DNA of 64,000 nucleotides from Rhodococcoides fascians A44A (GCF_000760735.1 NZ_JMEX01000005.1:1-64000); one strand, 5' to 3'; positions 21,142-30,395 are shown, numbered from the stretch's first letter. Numbers and translations are program-made. Notes: a model not told the origin generated them from the letters alone.

Positions 21142-22481
21142 TTATATGTTCTCAGCGTTGCGCGGATCCGGTGTTCGGGAGGTCGGATGATCCGAGTGTC
21201 GGGGCGGGAGGCTGTGGTTGGGGGTTTTGGTGATGATGGTGACGTTGTTGTTCTGGCTTATAACGTATGCGTCGTTGCCGTCGGGGCTGACCGCCACCGG
21301 TTGGGCGCTGCCGGGGATGTCGAATCGTTCTTCGATGATTCCCGTCGTGGTGTCGAGGACGATCAGTTGGCTGGGGAACCATGACGCGATGGCGTAGACG
21401 GTTCGCCCGTCTGGTGTGACAGCGACACTTCCGATTCCGGGCGCGACTACGGAGGCGTTTCCGTAGACGGTGAAAGTGTTCGGAATGCTGTTGTCGGCGA
21501 AATCGATAGTGAGGATGTCTTTGCCGTTGGAGGTGACAAGTGTGGAACCATCCGCTGTGATCGAGAGATCGAGTGGTGTGCCGCCGAGCCCGTCGATCGT
21601 TGTGACGATCTCGTCGGTGGTCGTATCGCCCTTTGCGATTCCTGAGTTCACGGTGACGTAGGCGTAGCCCCCGTCCGGGGTGAGTTCGACGAATGGTGCT
21701 TGCGCGTCCCCGAGTGCGATCTTGCGGGTGGCCGTCAGTGTTGCTGTGTCGATCACGGTGAGTGTGCTGTGTCGATCACGGTGAGTGTGCTGTCGTGTTG
21801 GTTCGATGTGTACACCTTGCGGCCGTCCGGGGTGACTGCGACACCTAAAGGGCCCGCGCCGAATGGGATTGTGGCGACGACTGCATTGGCGGTCAGGTCG
21901 ATTACCGAGACGGTATTGTCGACGTTGTTCGCGACGTAGGCTCTGGATCCGTCAGATGTCGGTGCGATTCCCACAAGGAAGATTCCCACCGGGATGTCGG
22001 CGAGTTGGTTCTTGGTTCGGGTGTCGTAGATGCCGAGGAAGCCGTGTTGTCCGTCGGGCCCGTGCGTCACGTATGCACGCGATCCATCAAGGGAGAAGGC
22101 AATGCCTTCTGCAAGATCCGGTGCCGCGAGTGCCCCGGTCACGGCATACGTATCCGTAGGAGCCGCCGTTGCGGGCGATACGAGCGCGGTAATGTGGCTG
22201 AGGTCGACACGTGTTCGCTCCACGGCCAGATCGATGAACAATCCCGGCCCGCCACTGGATTCGAAGTCGTAGTCCGTGACGGTCCCGACCCATTCGGACG
22301 TGGCCTCGATCGGTACGGGCGCGCTCGACGTGGTCCGCGGACTCGACGTCGTCGATGGGCTCGGCGATCCGGGGTCGGTCATTGCTGGTGTGCTCTTGTC
22401 GTCGTCGACGCAACTGCCGAAGAGTGCGAGTACAGTCACGGCGCATATGCCAATGGCCCAGTTGTTATTTCTACGCGCCAC
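21142..22481 (-). pseudogene. YVTN beta-propeller lipoprotein gene split by a 23-bp duplication
   Basis: The start is GTG 22481, with AGGAG five nt upstream. The N-terminus has a signal with lipobox LFGSC near residue 24, a Ser/Thr/Pro linker, then propeller blades with the repeat form SRAYVANNVDNTVSVIDL and KVYTSNQHDSTLTVIDTA. At 21753 the frame stops after a tandem copy of 23 bp (21744-21789). The next frame (21142-21756, GTG 21756) resumes with the same residues, VIDTATLTATRKIALG, and continues the blades to the end. Removing one copy restores one long frame of about 440 residues. As it stands, either two fragments are made or the gene is dead; loss of one copy by slippage would switch it back on. 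Confidence 0.85.
21744..21789. repeat. 23-bp perfect tandem duplication inside the propeller gene
   Basis: Two exact copies, 21744-21766 and 21767-21789, each starting CTGTGTCGATCACGG. Twenty-three is not a multiple of three, so the extra copy shifts the reading frame. Confidence 0.95.
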
Positions 22482-22613
22482 TCGAACTCCTGATCGTCGC
22501 TGTCGGGGAACGTCGGAGTTCACGCCCATCGGGCAGAGCGCATCTCGACTGCGGAATCGTACTCGATACACCATTACATTGGAACCGACAGTGCCTCTTC
22601 GTTTTTGGTTTGT

Positions 22614-22629
22614 TCATTTGAACGAATGA
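22614..22629 (-). promoter_or_regulatory. Palindromic operator-like site upstream of the propeller gene
   Basis: On the minus strand TCATTCGTTCAAATGA, which differs from the perfect site at 24673 at two positions. It lies 132 nt upstream of GTG 22481 and just after the end of the TerD fusion gene. Confidence 0.6.
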
Positions 22630-22692
22630 AGGTCGCGGCTGTGCCGCGCGGCCGTAGCGCGGGATGAACGCGGAGCCTCGGCTGGTCGGTGA

Positions 22693-24573
22693 TCAGTCAA
22701 TGTCGACGCCGTGTGCGCGGGCGAGTCCGTCGAGGCCGTCGGCCCATCCTTGGCCGAGAGCGCGAAGTTTCCAGATCGGTGTGCCATCGGGTGCGGTGTG
22801 GCGGTAGATCTGGGCGGCGGTCATGGCGCGGATGTGCGGGTCGGGCGGTGGGGTGAACAGCCAGGATTGTTGTGGTGTGGAGATCGTCAATCGGGCGCCT
22901 TGGAGGTCTGCGCAGGTCTGACTGGATTCGACGTCGATGTTGATGGAGATGACGACTGTGGTGATGCGCGGGGGTAGGTCGGACAGGTGCAGCGTTGCTC
23001 GTTCGGTCGTGGTGGTGGCGTCGGTGTCTTTGTGGTGCAGTCGGATTGCGCCGCCGGATCCGATGGGTCGGTTGTAGAAGATGAAGTCGTCGTCCGTGCC
23101 TACTCGTCCGGTGTGTTCGAGTAGCAGAAGGGTCATGTCGGCGTCGGCACCCTGGAACTCGAATGCTGCGTCTATCTGATGGACGGCCTCGTCGAGTAAT
23201 GGGAGTGTCTGCCCGGGTGAGAGCGTTGTCGGCGTGGTCGCCGGGGTAGGGGCGTGTGGTGGTGGCGAGATTGGTGGCAAGCTCTGACTGGACTGATGAA
23301 GGACCCACTGGCTGAACGGAATTGGTGCGTAGGGATCATCGCACGTAGGTGCGTCGGTGGGCTGGTTGTGCGGGGTGAGGGCAGCGTCGATTTCGGAGAT
23401 CGGGTTGGTGGTGCTGTCGTCGTCAGTGGTGTCGAGTAGTTCCGCGAGGCCGGGGATGCGGTCGATGTCGAGTGGTTTCACCGAGCTGGAGAGGTTGCCG
23501 CTCGCGGTGGTGCGGACGCTACAGGCAACGTCGGTGCCGACGTCGAGGAAGCGTAGGGCATCGTTTGGGTTGTGCCATGGTGTGGAGTCGATGGCGCGGC
23601 GGGACCAGGACCCGTAGGTGACGATGCCGAGTCGTTGGGTGTCGGGTAGTCGGGTTATCACTGCAAGGTCGACGTCGGTGATGCCGGGGGCGACGGCGAG
23701 TGCTTCTTTGCAGGTGGCGATGACGTTGGATCCCATGATGGTCAGCCACCATGCGATGCGGTCGCGCTTGGTGAGGGTTTTCAGTGTGGGTCGTCCGGCG
23801 GAAGTGAGGGACGGTGTCTGTGTGGGGAGGGTGTCGATGTCCTGCTGGCGCATGACGATCGAGACTCTGGTTCCAGTGACTCCGAGGGCGCATCCGGCGG
23901 CTGCATTGTCGGCGAATGCGGAGTTGATGGCGTCGCAGACGGTGGGTTCGTGGTTGGTGATGAGCGCGTTCCACCATTGGTCTGCGTGGTGCTGTAGTTG
24001 CTCGTGTATGTGGCGGAGACGATGTTGTTCGGCGGCGAGGTAGTGCTGTGCGTCGGTGCGGGCGCGTTCTTTGGCGCGCTTGCGTTCGGTGCGTGCGAGG
24101 AGGCCGATGCCGCTGAGGTGGTGTGCGGTTGCTTGTGCGTCGGCGTGTGCGATGTGGAGCGCTGGTGGTGGGGGTATGACCGGATGGGCTGCGATCGGGA
24201 AGGTGTCGAGGTGGACGCTGGTGGAGGAGCGGCGCAGTTCGTGGAGTTCGGCGATCGCGGCGTCGCGTTGGGCGTCTTGCTGTGCGCGTGCTGCGGCGCG
24301 CTCGGCGCGGGCGAGTTGTGCGGGGGAGGGTCCGTAGTGTCTGCGGGTGGTTCGCCTTGTCGTGGTGCGGCCGCGGCCGCTCGACAGTGAGGTGGAGGCG
24401 AAGAACGGTCCGAGTCCAGAGGAGACGGTGGTGCGTCCTGATCCGACGTTGATCCGGGCGGCTCGTGGTCCGAGCGAGGTGCGGACCCCGCGAGTAGAGA
24501 CGCGGACGCGCATGCCGGGCACTCCGACTCGAAATCCGAAACTCAACTCGTCCTCCAGTATCGCGGGATTCAT
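22693..24573 (-). CDS. DUF4236-TerD fusion protein
   Basis: 626 residues, ATG at 24573. The first 60 or so residues form a DUF4236 module (FGFRVGVPGMRVRVSTRGV then SLGPRAARINVGSGRTTVS). An Ala/Arg-rich helical region follows (about 80-210), then an unassigned middle and a Pro/Thr linker (about 425-455). The C-terminal 170 residues are a TerD domain: TLLLLEHTGRVGTDDDFIFY, NRPIGSGGAIRL, and the ending APDGTPIWKLRALGQGWADG. TerD domains bind calcium and belong to tellurite/chemical-stress and phage-resistance systems. The classic ter operon is absent here. A perfect 16-bp palindrome lies about 100 nt upstream. Confidence 0.85.
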   Translation of the reverse strand: MNPAILEDELSFGFRVGVPGMRVRVSTRGVRTSLGPRAARINVGSGRTTVSSGLGPFFASTSLSSGRGRTTTRRTTRRHYGPSPAQLARAERAAARAQQDAQRDAAIAELHELRRSSTSVHLDTFPIAAHPVIPPPPALHIAHADAQATAHHLSGIGLLARTERKRAKERARTDAQHYLAAEQHRLRHIHEQLQHHADQWWNALITNHEPTVCDAINSAFADNAAAGCALGVTGTRVSIVMRQQDIDTLPTQTPSLTSAGRPTLKTLTKRDRIAWWLTIMGSNVIATCKEALAVAPGITDVDLAVITRLPDTQRLGIVTYGSWSRRAIDSTPWHNPNDALRFLDVGTDVACSVRTTASGNLSSSVKPLDIDRIPGLAELLDTTDDDSTTNPISEIDAALTPHNQPTDAPTCDDPYAPIPFSQWVLHQSSQSLPPISPPPHAPTPATTPTTLSPGQTLPLLDEAVHQIDAAFEFQGADADMTLLLLEHTGRVGTDDDFIFYNRPIGSGGAIRLHHKDTDATTTTERATLHLSDLPPRITTVVISINIDVESSQTCADLQGARLTISTPQQSWLFTPPPDPHIRAMTAAQIYRHTAPDGTPIWKLRALGQGWADGLDGLARAHGVDID

Positions 24574-24672
24574 TGTTGACTCTACGGTCTCAGGGTAGAA
24601 GTTGGCAGGCGAGAATACTCGCGTTCACGATGTGGCGAGGTTGGTTGGTCGGGGACGTTCCACGGTAGGTAT

Positions 24673-24688
24673 TCATTCGATCGAATGA
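24673..24688. promoter_or_regulatory. Perfect 16-bp palindrome TCATTCGATCGAATGA
   Basis: It sits in the divergent gap between the DUF4236-TerD gene (99 nt away) and the helicase gene (213 nt away). A copy with a single central change, TCATTCGGTCGAATGA, precedes the chromosomal TerD-nuclease gene at 49862-49877. Probably an operator of a dimeric regulator. Confidence 0.75.
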
Positions 24689-24901
24689 TTGATCGAGGGT
24701 CAACCGAGGGCCTGTCGTGCACTTTAGAAGACGAACGTTGGCAAACGGCGGAACACATGCAGTAATCGCGCTGTCTGAGCAGTACGAACTCTTATCGCAG
24801 TAATCGCTGTAGCCGGCGATCTGGATGCCTGTCGGTAAGTGCGGAAATTTGCTTCGGGCGTGTCGAATGCAGCGGACGAGGCGGAGGTCGCAAGATAACG
24901 T

Positions 24902-27900
24902 GTGCCGAATTTCTATAGCGACCCGTCCCGTGGTTTCCAGCTTTTTCGGGACACAGAGTTTCCGGGCTGGCGACCACCCCAGCGCGGAGCTTTGGGAGCA
25001 CTGTTGGCTCACTGGTCCGTTCGTCACCGCGAACCGGCGCTCCTTGCTGTGCCGACAGGTTCAGGCAAGACGGCGATCGCTCTAGCGTCTCCATACATGG
25101 CCGGGGCGCGACGCACGTTGGTGGTTGTCCCGAGTACCCAGCTGCGTAATCAGACAGTAGGCGCCTTCCAGAATCAAGACGTGCTCCGCCGGATCGGTGC
25201 ATTGGCGGGTAAAGGCGATCCGAGAGTTTTCGAAGTGAAGGGGCGACTCACGTCCTGGCGCGATTGCGAGTCGGCCGATGTGGTGGTGGCACTGCCGCAT
25301 TCGATAAGCCCCGAACACTATGACGATGATTCAAAGCCGCCCGCCGACCTCTTCGATTGTGTCATTGTCGACGAGGCTCACCATGCGCCGGCACGAACCT
25401 GGCGCGCCATTCTGGACCACTTCGATGACGCGAGAAAGGTGCTTCTCACTGCAACCCCTCGGCGGCGCGACGGCAAACGCGTCCCCGGTGCACTGGTTTT
25501 CCACTACCCGCTCCGCGCGGCGATGTCAGACGGCTATTACAAGAAGGTCGAGGCGAGATTACTCAGCGCCAGCGCTAATGCACAGCGCCGAGAGTGTGAC
25601 GAACTGATTCGCGATAAAATTCGGAGTGAGTTCAATAGACCGGAGCACAGGTCGAGCACTTTGCTCGTTCGGGCAGGTAGCAGATCGCGGGCGACTGAGC
25701 TGGTGAAGCTATACGCCGAGGTAGGTATAGAGCTAATCGCGTTGACGTCTGACCTCGGGGAGGTCAGACGAACGGAAATCGTTGATGGGCTCAAGGACGG
25801 TCGCATCCGCGCCGTTGCTGTCGTCGGCATGTTGGGCGAGGGCTTCGATCTGCCGCGCCTTCGACTTGCCGCCTACCACGATAAACACAAGTCGGTCGCG
25901 TCGACTATTCAACTGATCGGACGGCTCGTCCGCAGCCACTCCGACTTCCCTCAGCCGTCAGTGCTGGTCACCGTCATGGATGCTGAAGTATACCCAGGGC
26001 TGAAGGGCGCGCTGTGGAGCCTCTATCAGGAGGACGCGGACTGGTCGTCCCTCCTACCCGGAGTAATCGATGACGAAGTCGCCGCAGACATCGCAGACAA
26101 GTGCTTCGCCGAACTGCTCGCTAGCCCTCCAGCCGAACTTTCGCTCGAGAATCTTCGGCCGCTAGTTCGGTCCACAGTGTTTGAGGTAGTGGATGGCTGG
26201 GTGCCGACCTTTGTGGACGGTGACGTGCCGGCCGGTCTCGTACGGGGCGACGCGATTCGGGGACAACAAGTTCTGTACTCAACGGTTACACCGGACAACC
26301 GGACCCTGCTCGTGGTCACTCAGGGCGTCCGATCGCCTCGATGGAATCTCGACTCCGGTTTGGACGCGCCCGAGTACGCTTTGCACCTCATCACCTACCT
26401 CCCGTTTGCGGGATCACTGCGCCGCGCGCTCGTTCTGGCGAATACGAGCGACGGAGCGATCATGACAACAATCAAGGAGACGCTCAACGCAACCGTGGAG
26501 CACCTCCGAACCGCTGATCCCGAGCGCTTACAGCGTGCGTTCGATATTCTGCCTCGCCTCAGCGTTTCCAATGTCGGGGTGCGGAACACCTATGGTGGCG
26601 GCAGGGGAAGCGCGAGTTACAAGATGTTTGCTGGCAGCGGGGTCGATCACGGAATGCGGGAGGCCGACACCGCACAGGCTGCGATCGGCCATGCGATGGC
26701 TCAGGTGAGCGAGGGACCAGGAAATGGGGCATACAACACTGGCTTCGCCGTTGAGAAAGCAAAATTCTGGGAGTCGAGGTATGTCTCGCTTCGAGAGTAC
26801 AACGGCGCACTAATGGATTTTGCGGATCGCTACTGGTCATCCACGGAGATCATCGCTCCACTGCTGCCAGCGGTAGCGCGGGGTGTTCGCCTCGAAAACT
26901 TCCCCGAGGCCCCAGTCGCAGCCATCGAAATGAATCCCTGGCTGCTGGCAAGTGAATGGACGGTTTCGAACGGGTTTCCGATTGATCGCCTCGATCTGCA
27001 GCGCGTGGCCACTGAAGATTCAAGGCAGCATCTGCAGTTCAACCTGGTGAGACCAGACACAGCTGAGAACATCTGGACCGGGTACCTCGATACTCAAGGA
27101 GGCGTTACAGACACCAGCTCACCGGTTTTCGTCTCAAGGGGGCATCAATCTCCTCGGTCAATAGCTCATCTATTGTCCTCGATGCCACCAACGGTTTACT
27201 TCCTTAACGGACAAAGTGTAAGCGGCGCAACGCTTTACATGCCTCCATCCGTGCAACGAGACCTGACTAGATGGGCTCCAACTCTCTTCGATTGGAGCAC
27301 CACCAACATCGAAAAGGAGACTGACCGAAGCGCGAATACTGCTGGTGCTGGTGAGTCGATTCACCAGACTCTGCGCACGTACTTGACCACGCGGCCTACG
27401 AAAGCCCTGCGCCGCTGGGTCCTAGAGAACGACGGCTCCGGAGAACTTGCCGATCTGATTGTCCTTGAACTCAACGGGACCTACGAAGTGTCCCTTGAAT
27501 TATGGCACGCGAAGCCCGCTAGTGGAGCCAAGCCCTCTGTGCGAGTGAGCGACATGCAAGTAGTGACCGCGCAAGCCATTAAGAGTAGGCGCTGGCTCAC
27601 CGACCGCGGCATCTGGAAGGAAATGGCCGACCGCTATTCACGTGCAAAGTCGCCGGTACTCAAACTGATTGCCGGCAGCGATCGCGAAGCCCTGCTCAGA
27701 GTCATACTCGGCGTCGTTGGACACCATCCAGCCTGGTCAATGACCAATCGTGCGATTCAACTGCGTGGCACCATCGTCATCGCACAGCCTGGATTGTCGT
27801 GGACCAAATTGCAGAACAAGCTTGAACGGGAGGACCTGAGTGCGACGCAGATCCGCGACCTCTTGGCAGTCTTCGATGATGCCCTTGGTTCGCTCGGTGA

Positions 27901-27925
27901 CTCGGCGCTGGTCTGCTCCCCCTAG
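24902..27925 (+). CDS. DEAH superfamily 2 helicase with nuclease-like C-terminus
   Basis: 1007 residues from GTG 24902; the ribosome site is weak, so a start slightly downstream is possible. Helicase core: Walker A PTGSGKT at 51-57, DEAH at 157-160 (VIVDEAHHAP), motif III LLTATPRR, and motif VI STIQLIGRLVRSH near residue 335. About 450 residues of unknown fold follow. Near residue 840 comes GSGELADLIVLEL, then VSLELWHAKPAS and VVTAQAIKSRRWL. The Asp and the E-x-x-x-K-like pair suggest a PD-(D/E)XK-type nuclease relative (inference). Large lone helicase-nuclease proteins are common in anti-phage islands. Base use is visibly more AT-rich than in the core genes. Confidence 0.8.
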   Translation: MPNFYSDPSRGFQLFRDTEFPGWRPPQRGALGALLAHWSVRHREPALLAVPTGSGKTAIALASPYMAGARRTLVVVPSTQLRNQTVGAFQNQDVLRRIGALAGKGDPRVFEVKGRLTSWRDCESADVVVALPHSISPEHYDDDSKPPADLFDCVIVDEAHHAPARTWRAILDHFDDARKVLLTATPRRRDGKRVPGALVFHYPLRAAMSDGYYKKVEARLLSASANAQRRECDELIRDKIRSEFNRPEHRSSTLLVRAGSRSRATELVKLYAEVGIELIALTSDLGEVRRTEIVDGLKDGRIRAVAVVGMLGEGFDLPRLRLAAYHDKHKSVASTIQLIGRLVRSHSDFPQPSVLVTVMDAEVYPGLKGALWSLYQEDADWSSLLPGVIDDEVAADIADKCFAELLASPPAELSLENLRPLVRSTVFEVVDGWVPTFVDGDVPAGLVRGDAIRGQQVLYSTVTPDNRTLLVVTQGVRSPRWNLDSGLDAPEYALHLITYLPFAGSLRRALVLANTSDGAIMTTIKETLNATVEHLRTADPERLQRAFDILPRLSVSNVGVRNTYGGGRGSASYKMFAGSGVDHGMREADTAQAAIGHAMAQVSEGPGNGAYNTGFAVEKAKFWESRYVSLREYNGALMDFADRYWSSTEIIAPLLPAVARGVRLENFPEAPVAAIEMNPWLLASEWTVSNGFPIDRLDLQRVATEDSRQHLQFNLVRPDTAENIWTGYLDTQGGVTDTSSPVFVSRGHQSPRSIAHLLSSMPPTVYFLNGQSVSGATLYMPPSVQRDLTRWAPTLFDWSTTNIEKETDRSANTAGAGESIHQTLRTYLTTRPTKALRRWVLENDGSGELADLIVLELNGTYEVSLELWHAKPASGAKPSVRVSDMQVVTAQAIKSRRWLTDRGIWKEMADRYSRAKSPVLKLIAGSDREALLRVILGVVGHHPAWSMTNRAIQLRGTIVIAQPGLSWTKLQNKLEREDLSATQIRDLLAVFDDALGSLGDSALVCSP

Positions 27926-28160
27926 TGGATATGCACGGTTTTTCGAAGCGCAAGGCTAGGTCGTTCGGTGCGCTCATCCTGAGGCCCGCTGCCCAGTTTG
28001 CAGGAAGGGAAGCGCCCTGCATCGCCGAAATGGCGCGATGATGAACCGTACTTGGAGGAAGAGAAGCCTCTCAGCGATCTTGCGCATTATGAGTTGCCAC
28101 CCTAGATGATGGACATCGAGATGCGGGATCGATGGTTCGCTTAAAAGATATCCCGTGTTC

Positions 28161-28384
28161 CGCAAGCGCGGGTCGTTCTAGACCGAGTGCAAGGTCGAGG
28201 CCGCCCACTGGGTGATCGGTGCCGGCCGCAGGATCGCCGAGGCCGAAGACTGGGTGTGAACGAAGTCTTGCTCGGCCGATGGCTCGCCGACGAGCGCCGC
28301 CGCATCGAAGCAGCCGTTGCGTCCGATGCGAGCCGTGACCGCAAACCGAACGCCACCGGACCACCAAACTGCGCAGACAGGTAG
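28161..28384 (+). pseudogene. Remnant of IS3-type transposase orfA
   Basis: The plus strand reads RKRGSF-stop-TECKVEAAHWVIGAGRRIAEAE, then after a frameshift near 28235 LGVNEVLLGRWLADERRRIE. This is the usual OrfA pattern of IS3-family elements (RRxFTxEFKxEAVxLV...GRSIAEVAxxLGVNExxLGxWV). It has an in-frame stop, a frameshift and no orfB or terminal repeats nearby, so it is a dead fragment. It shows that the island once took up an insertion sequence. Confidence 0.7.
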
Positions 28385-28446
28385 CAGAGCAAGCTTGAAA
28401 GCTACGTGCAAGGGCGTCAGCAAGCCCCGATCGCGCGGTTTATAGG

Positions 28447-29073
28447 TCAGCGTCTCAAAGGCACCCAGTCATCCCACCAGTCGCCCCAATCCATTTCAAT
28501 CCGAATCCAGTCGCCCGGCATCTCGGAATGGAAGTCTTCAAGTCGGCCCCACCAGTTGCAGATTTCGAATTTACAATCACGCCAGGAGAGTTGGTAACCC
28601 GGAGGAATTGGTTGACCGCGGTTCTCGCTTGCGAACACGGCGACGCCCAGCAGTCCCAGCACAACGGAGGACGGTAGATGGGCTTCGTCCTTCGCGAACT
28701 GATATTGCTGCGCGCCACTGCCGTTCTCGTACGGTGTCAGCTCATAACCGTCCGGTAGTTCGTCACCATGGCCGTGTGCACAGCGATGCACACCGTAAAT
28801 CACGTCGGCGATGTCGGGTCGCTTGTCCGATAGGTGTGACTCGACCTTCAATGGAAATCTGGTTTTCTCCAAGTCAATGCCAGGTAGGCCCAGGATGGAC
28901 AGCACCTCGAGCGACTCGCGAATTGTTGACTTGAACCGGTCCGCGACTCCCTTCTTGGGAAAGCGTTTCCTGCCAGTTCCATCAACGGCATTGCAGGCAT
29001 GCAGCATGGCTGGCTCCCACTCTTGTCGATCCCAGTGATCCAACGAGTAACGAACCGAGTCACCGACTTTCAT
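28447..29073 (-). CDS. Hypothetical protein, 208 residues
   Basis: ATG at 29073 (MKVGDSVRYSLDHWDRQEW). The protein is soluble with no signal or membrane segment. The N-terminal half looks helical; the middle has a Cys/His cluster VHRCAHGHGDELPDGYEL; the end is Trp- and acid-rich (CNWWGRLEDFH and MDWGDWWDDWV). No family is recognised. Its codon use is ordinary for the organism, and the frame is long and opposite in direction to the neighbouring remnants, so it is probably a real gene. The Cys/His cluster could bind a metal, but that is only a suggestion. Confidence 0.6.
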   Translation of the reverse strand: MKVGDSVRYSLDHWDRQEWEPAMLHACNAVDGTGRKRFPKKGVADRFKSTIRESLEVLSILGLPGIDLEKTRFPLKVESHLSDKRPDIADVIYGVHRCAHGHGDELPDGYELTPYENGSGAQQYQFAKDEAHLPSSVVLGLLGVAVFASENRGQPIPPGYQLSWRDCKFEICNWWGRLEDFHSEMPGDWIRIEMDWGDWWDDWVPLRR

Positions 29074-29696
29074 ACCGCAACGCTAGCTGATGCCCCTGCA
29101 CCCTCGATAGACACATCGGAGTCGCCCGGTCTCCGGTCCGGGCAAGTTCAGAATGTCGGTGAACTCGGTCGAAGTATTCGCGGTGCTGTGTGCCAAGCGC
29201 AGCCTCGGCTTGCGGATTTGCCACACTCGATTGACGACGATTCGAGACCCAATCGGCAGTGCAGGGTCGTGAATGCAGGTTGAAGTGGTTTGACTGCGTC
29301 GAGGTGCTCGAGGTGAAATGTTTGGGGAAGGGGCGTCGCCCCGGCGATGTGACGAGAGTCAGGGATCGTTCCGGGGCCTTCGTTGTCCAGTTTTGGGGAA
29401 CAGTCTCGGTGTGTCAACCAGCAGGGAGTGACCTTGTCGTGGGGTAACGAGGTCATCGCCGATCTGTTGACTCGGTAGCGCTTAAGTCGTTCCAGCGGCG
29501 AGTGGTGGGCATGGCGACACGGCGATTGCGTTGAAAGACCGGAATATAGAAGCATCGGGTGCAGTGTTGTCGCTGAAGTCGATGGTCGAGGTCGTTGTTC
29601 GAAACTCGCTTGACGGCCGGTTGAGCGGGTGGTCGCAGCGCACGCGGGGGACGGCAGAATGATTCGGTCATAGTCCGTTAAATCCGCGTGGTCGAG
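29074..29696. other. Decayed or non-coding stretch
   Basis: No supported gene. Open frames on both strands are short or have implausible composition (His/Pro/Arg-rich shadows). Given the flanking IS3 and Abi remnants, this is probably eroded former coding sequence. Confidence 0.45.
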
Positions 29697-30081
29697 GCGA
29701 TGTCGTCGAAGCGCGTGGGCGGGCCGTTCGGCGCCAGCCGAGCGAGGTAGACGGCAAGGTGGTTGCTGAGGTGTCATTGCGGTTGTGGCGGTACCTAGCT
29801 GAATCGCGGTATCTGATGTCGCTGTGGGTTCCGGCGCTGCAGCACGCATTCCCGTACGGCGGTCAGGATGCGCGGCAGCGGCGACGCCAGGTGGAGTTGC
29901 GGCTTCAGAGTTTGGCGTTCGTGCGGAACAGGGCTGCGCATCATGAGCCAATTCATCAACGTGTTCTTTCTTGATGACGTCGCGGACGCGCTCGCGCTCG
30001 TCGGTTGGGTCTCGCCCGATGGTGCGGAATGGTTCCGTGGACGTGAGTCGGTGACTGCGGTGTTCGCGCGGAGACCGTCAT
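29697..30081 (+). pseudogene. Abi-like (abortive infection family) gene remnant
   Basis: The frame reads GDVVEARGRAVRRQ...GKVVAEVSLRLWRYL, SLWVPALQHAFPY and RNRAAHHEPIHQRVL, the typical C-terminal half of actinobacterial Abi-like proteins (the RNR-x-x-HHEPI motif is the HEPN-type RNase-like signature). One extra base near 29963 then stops this frame; the +1 frame continues exactly as the family does, LDDVADALALVGWVSPDGAE, to about FARRPS. The N-terminal half is missing. The gene is broken by truncation plus frameshift. Confidence 0.72.
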
Positions 30082-30354
30082 GGGTGACTTGCTGTCGGTT
30101 TCAAGAGCCAGAACGCATGCGTGGATACGGTCGCGCGTCGACGGGTTAACCACTTTTCGCGACAATGGACCCCCACAGCGTGCGGAGAAATGTCGGTGGA
30201 TCCGTATGAAGCAATCGAAATTCGAGCGTGCCGCGAGCGTGTCACTACTCGGTGCAACCGGGTATGGATCGTCGCATACGATTGCGGACGAAACTGCCTG
30301 CTCATCGGCTATGCACTGGGTACAGGTGAGTCCACGGCAATGTGGGTTATCTAG

Positions 30355-30395
30355 CTGGGGGTCAAGTGGTCGCAGGTTCAAATCCTGTCAGCCCG
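30355..30395 (+). repeat. attR: right 41-bp direct repeat of the island
   Basis: Exact copy of 17858-17898, the 3' half of tRNA-Pro. No tRNA 5' half precedes it, so it is the displaced end of the original host gene. Confidence 0.92.

Noticed and set aside
29148-29951. 267-codon minus-strand open frame in the right island end
   Set aside because: Pro/His/Thr/Arg-rich composition without motifs, and it runs antisense through the Abi-like remnant.
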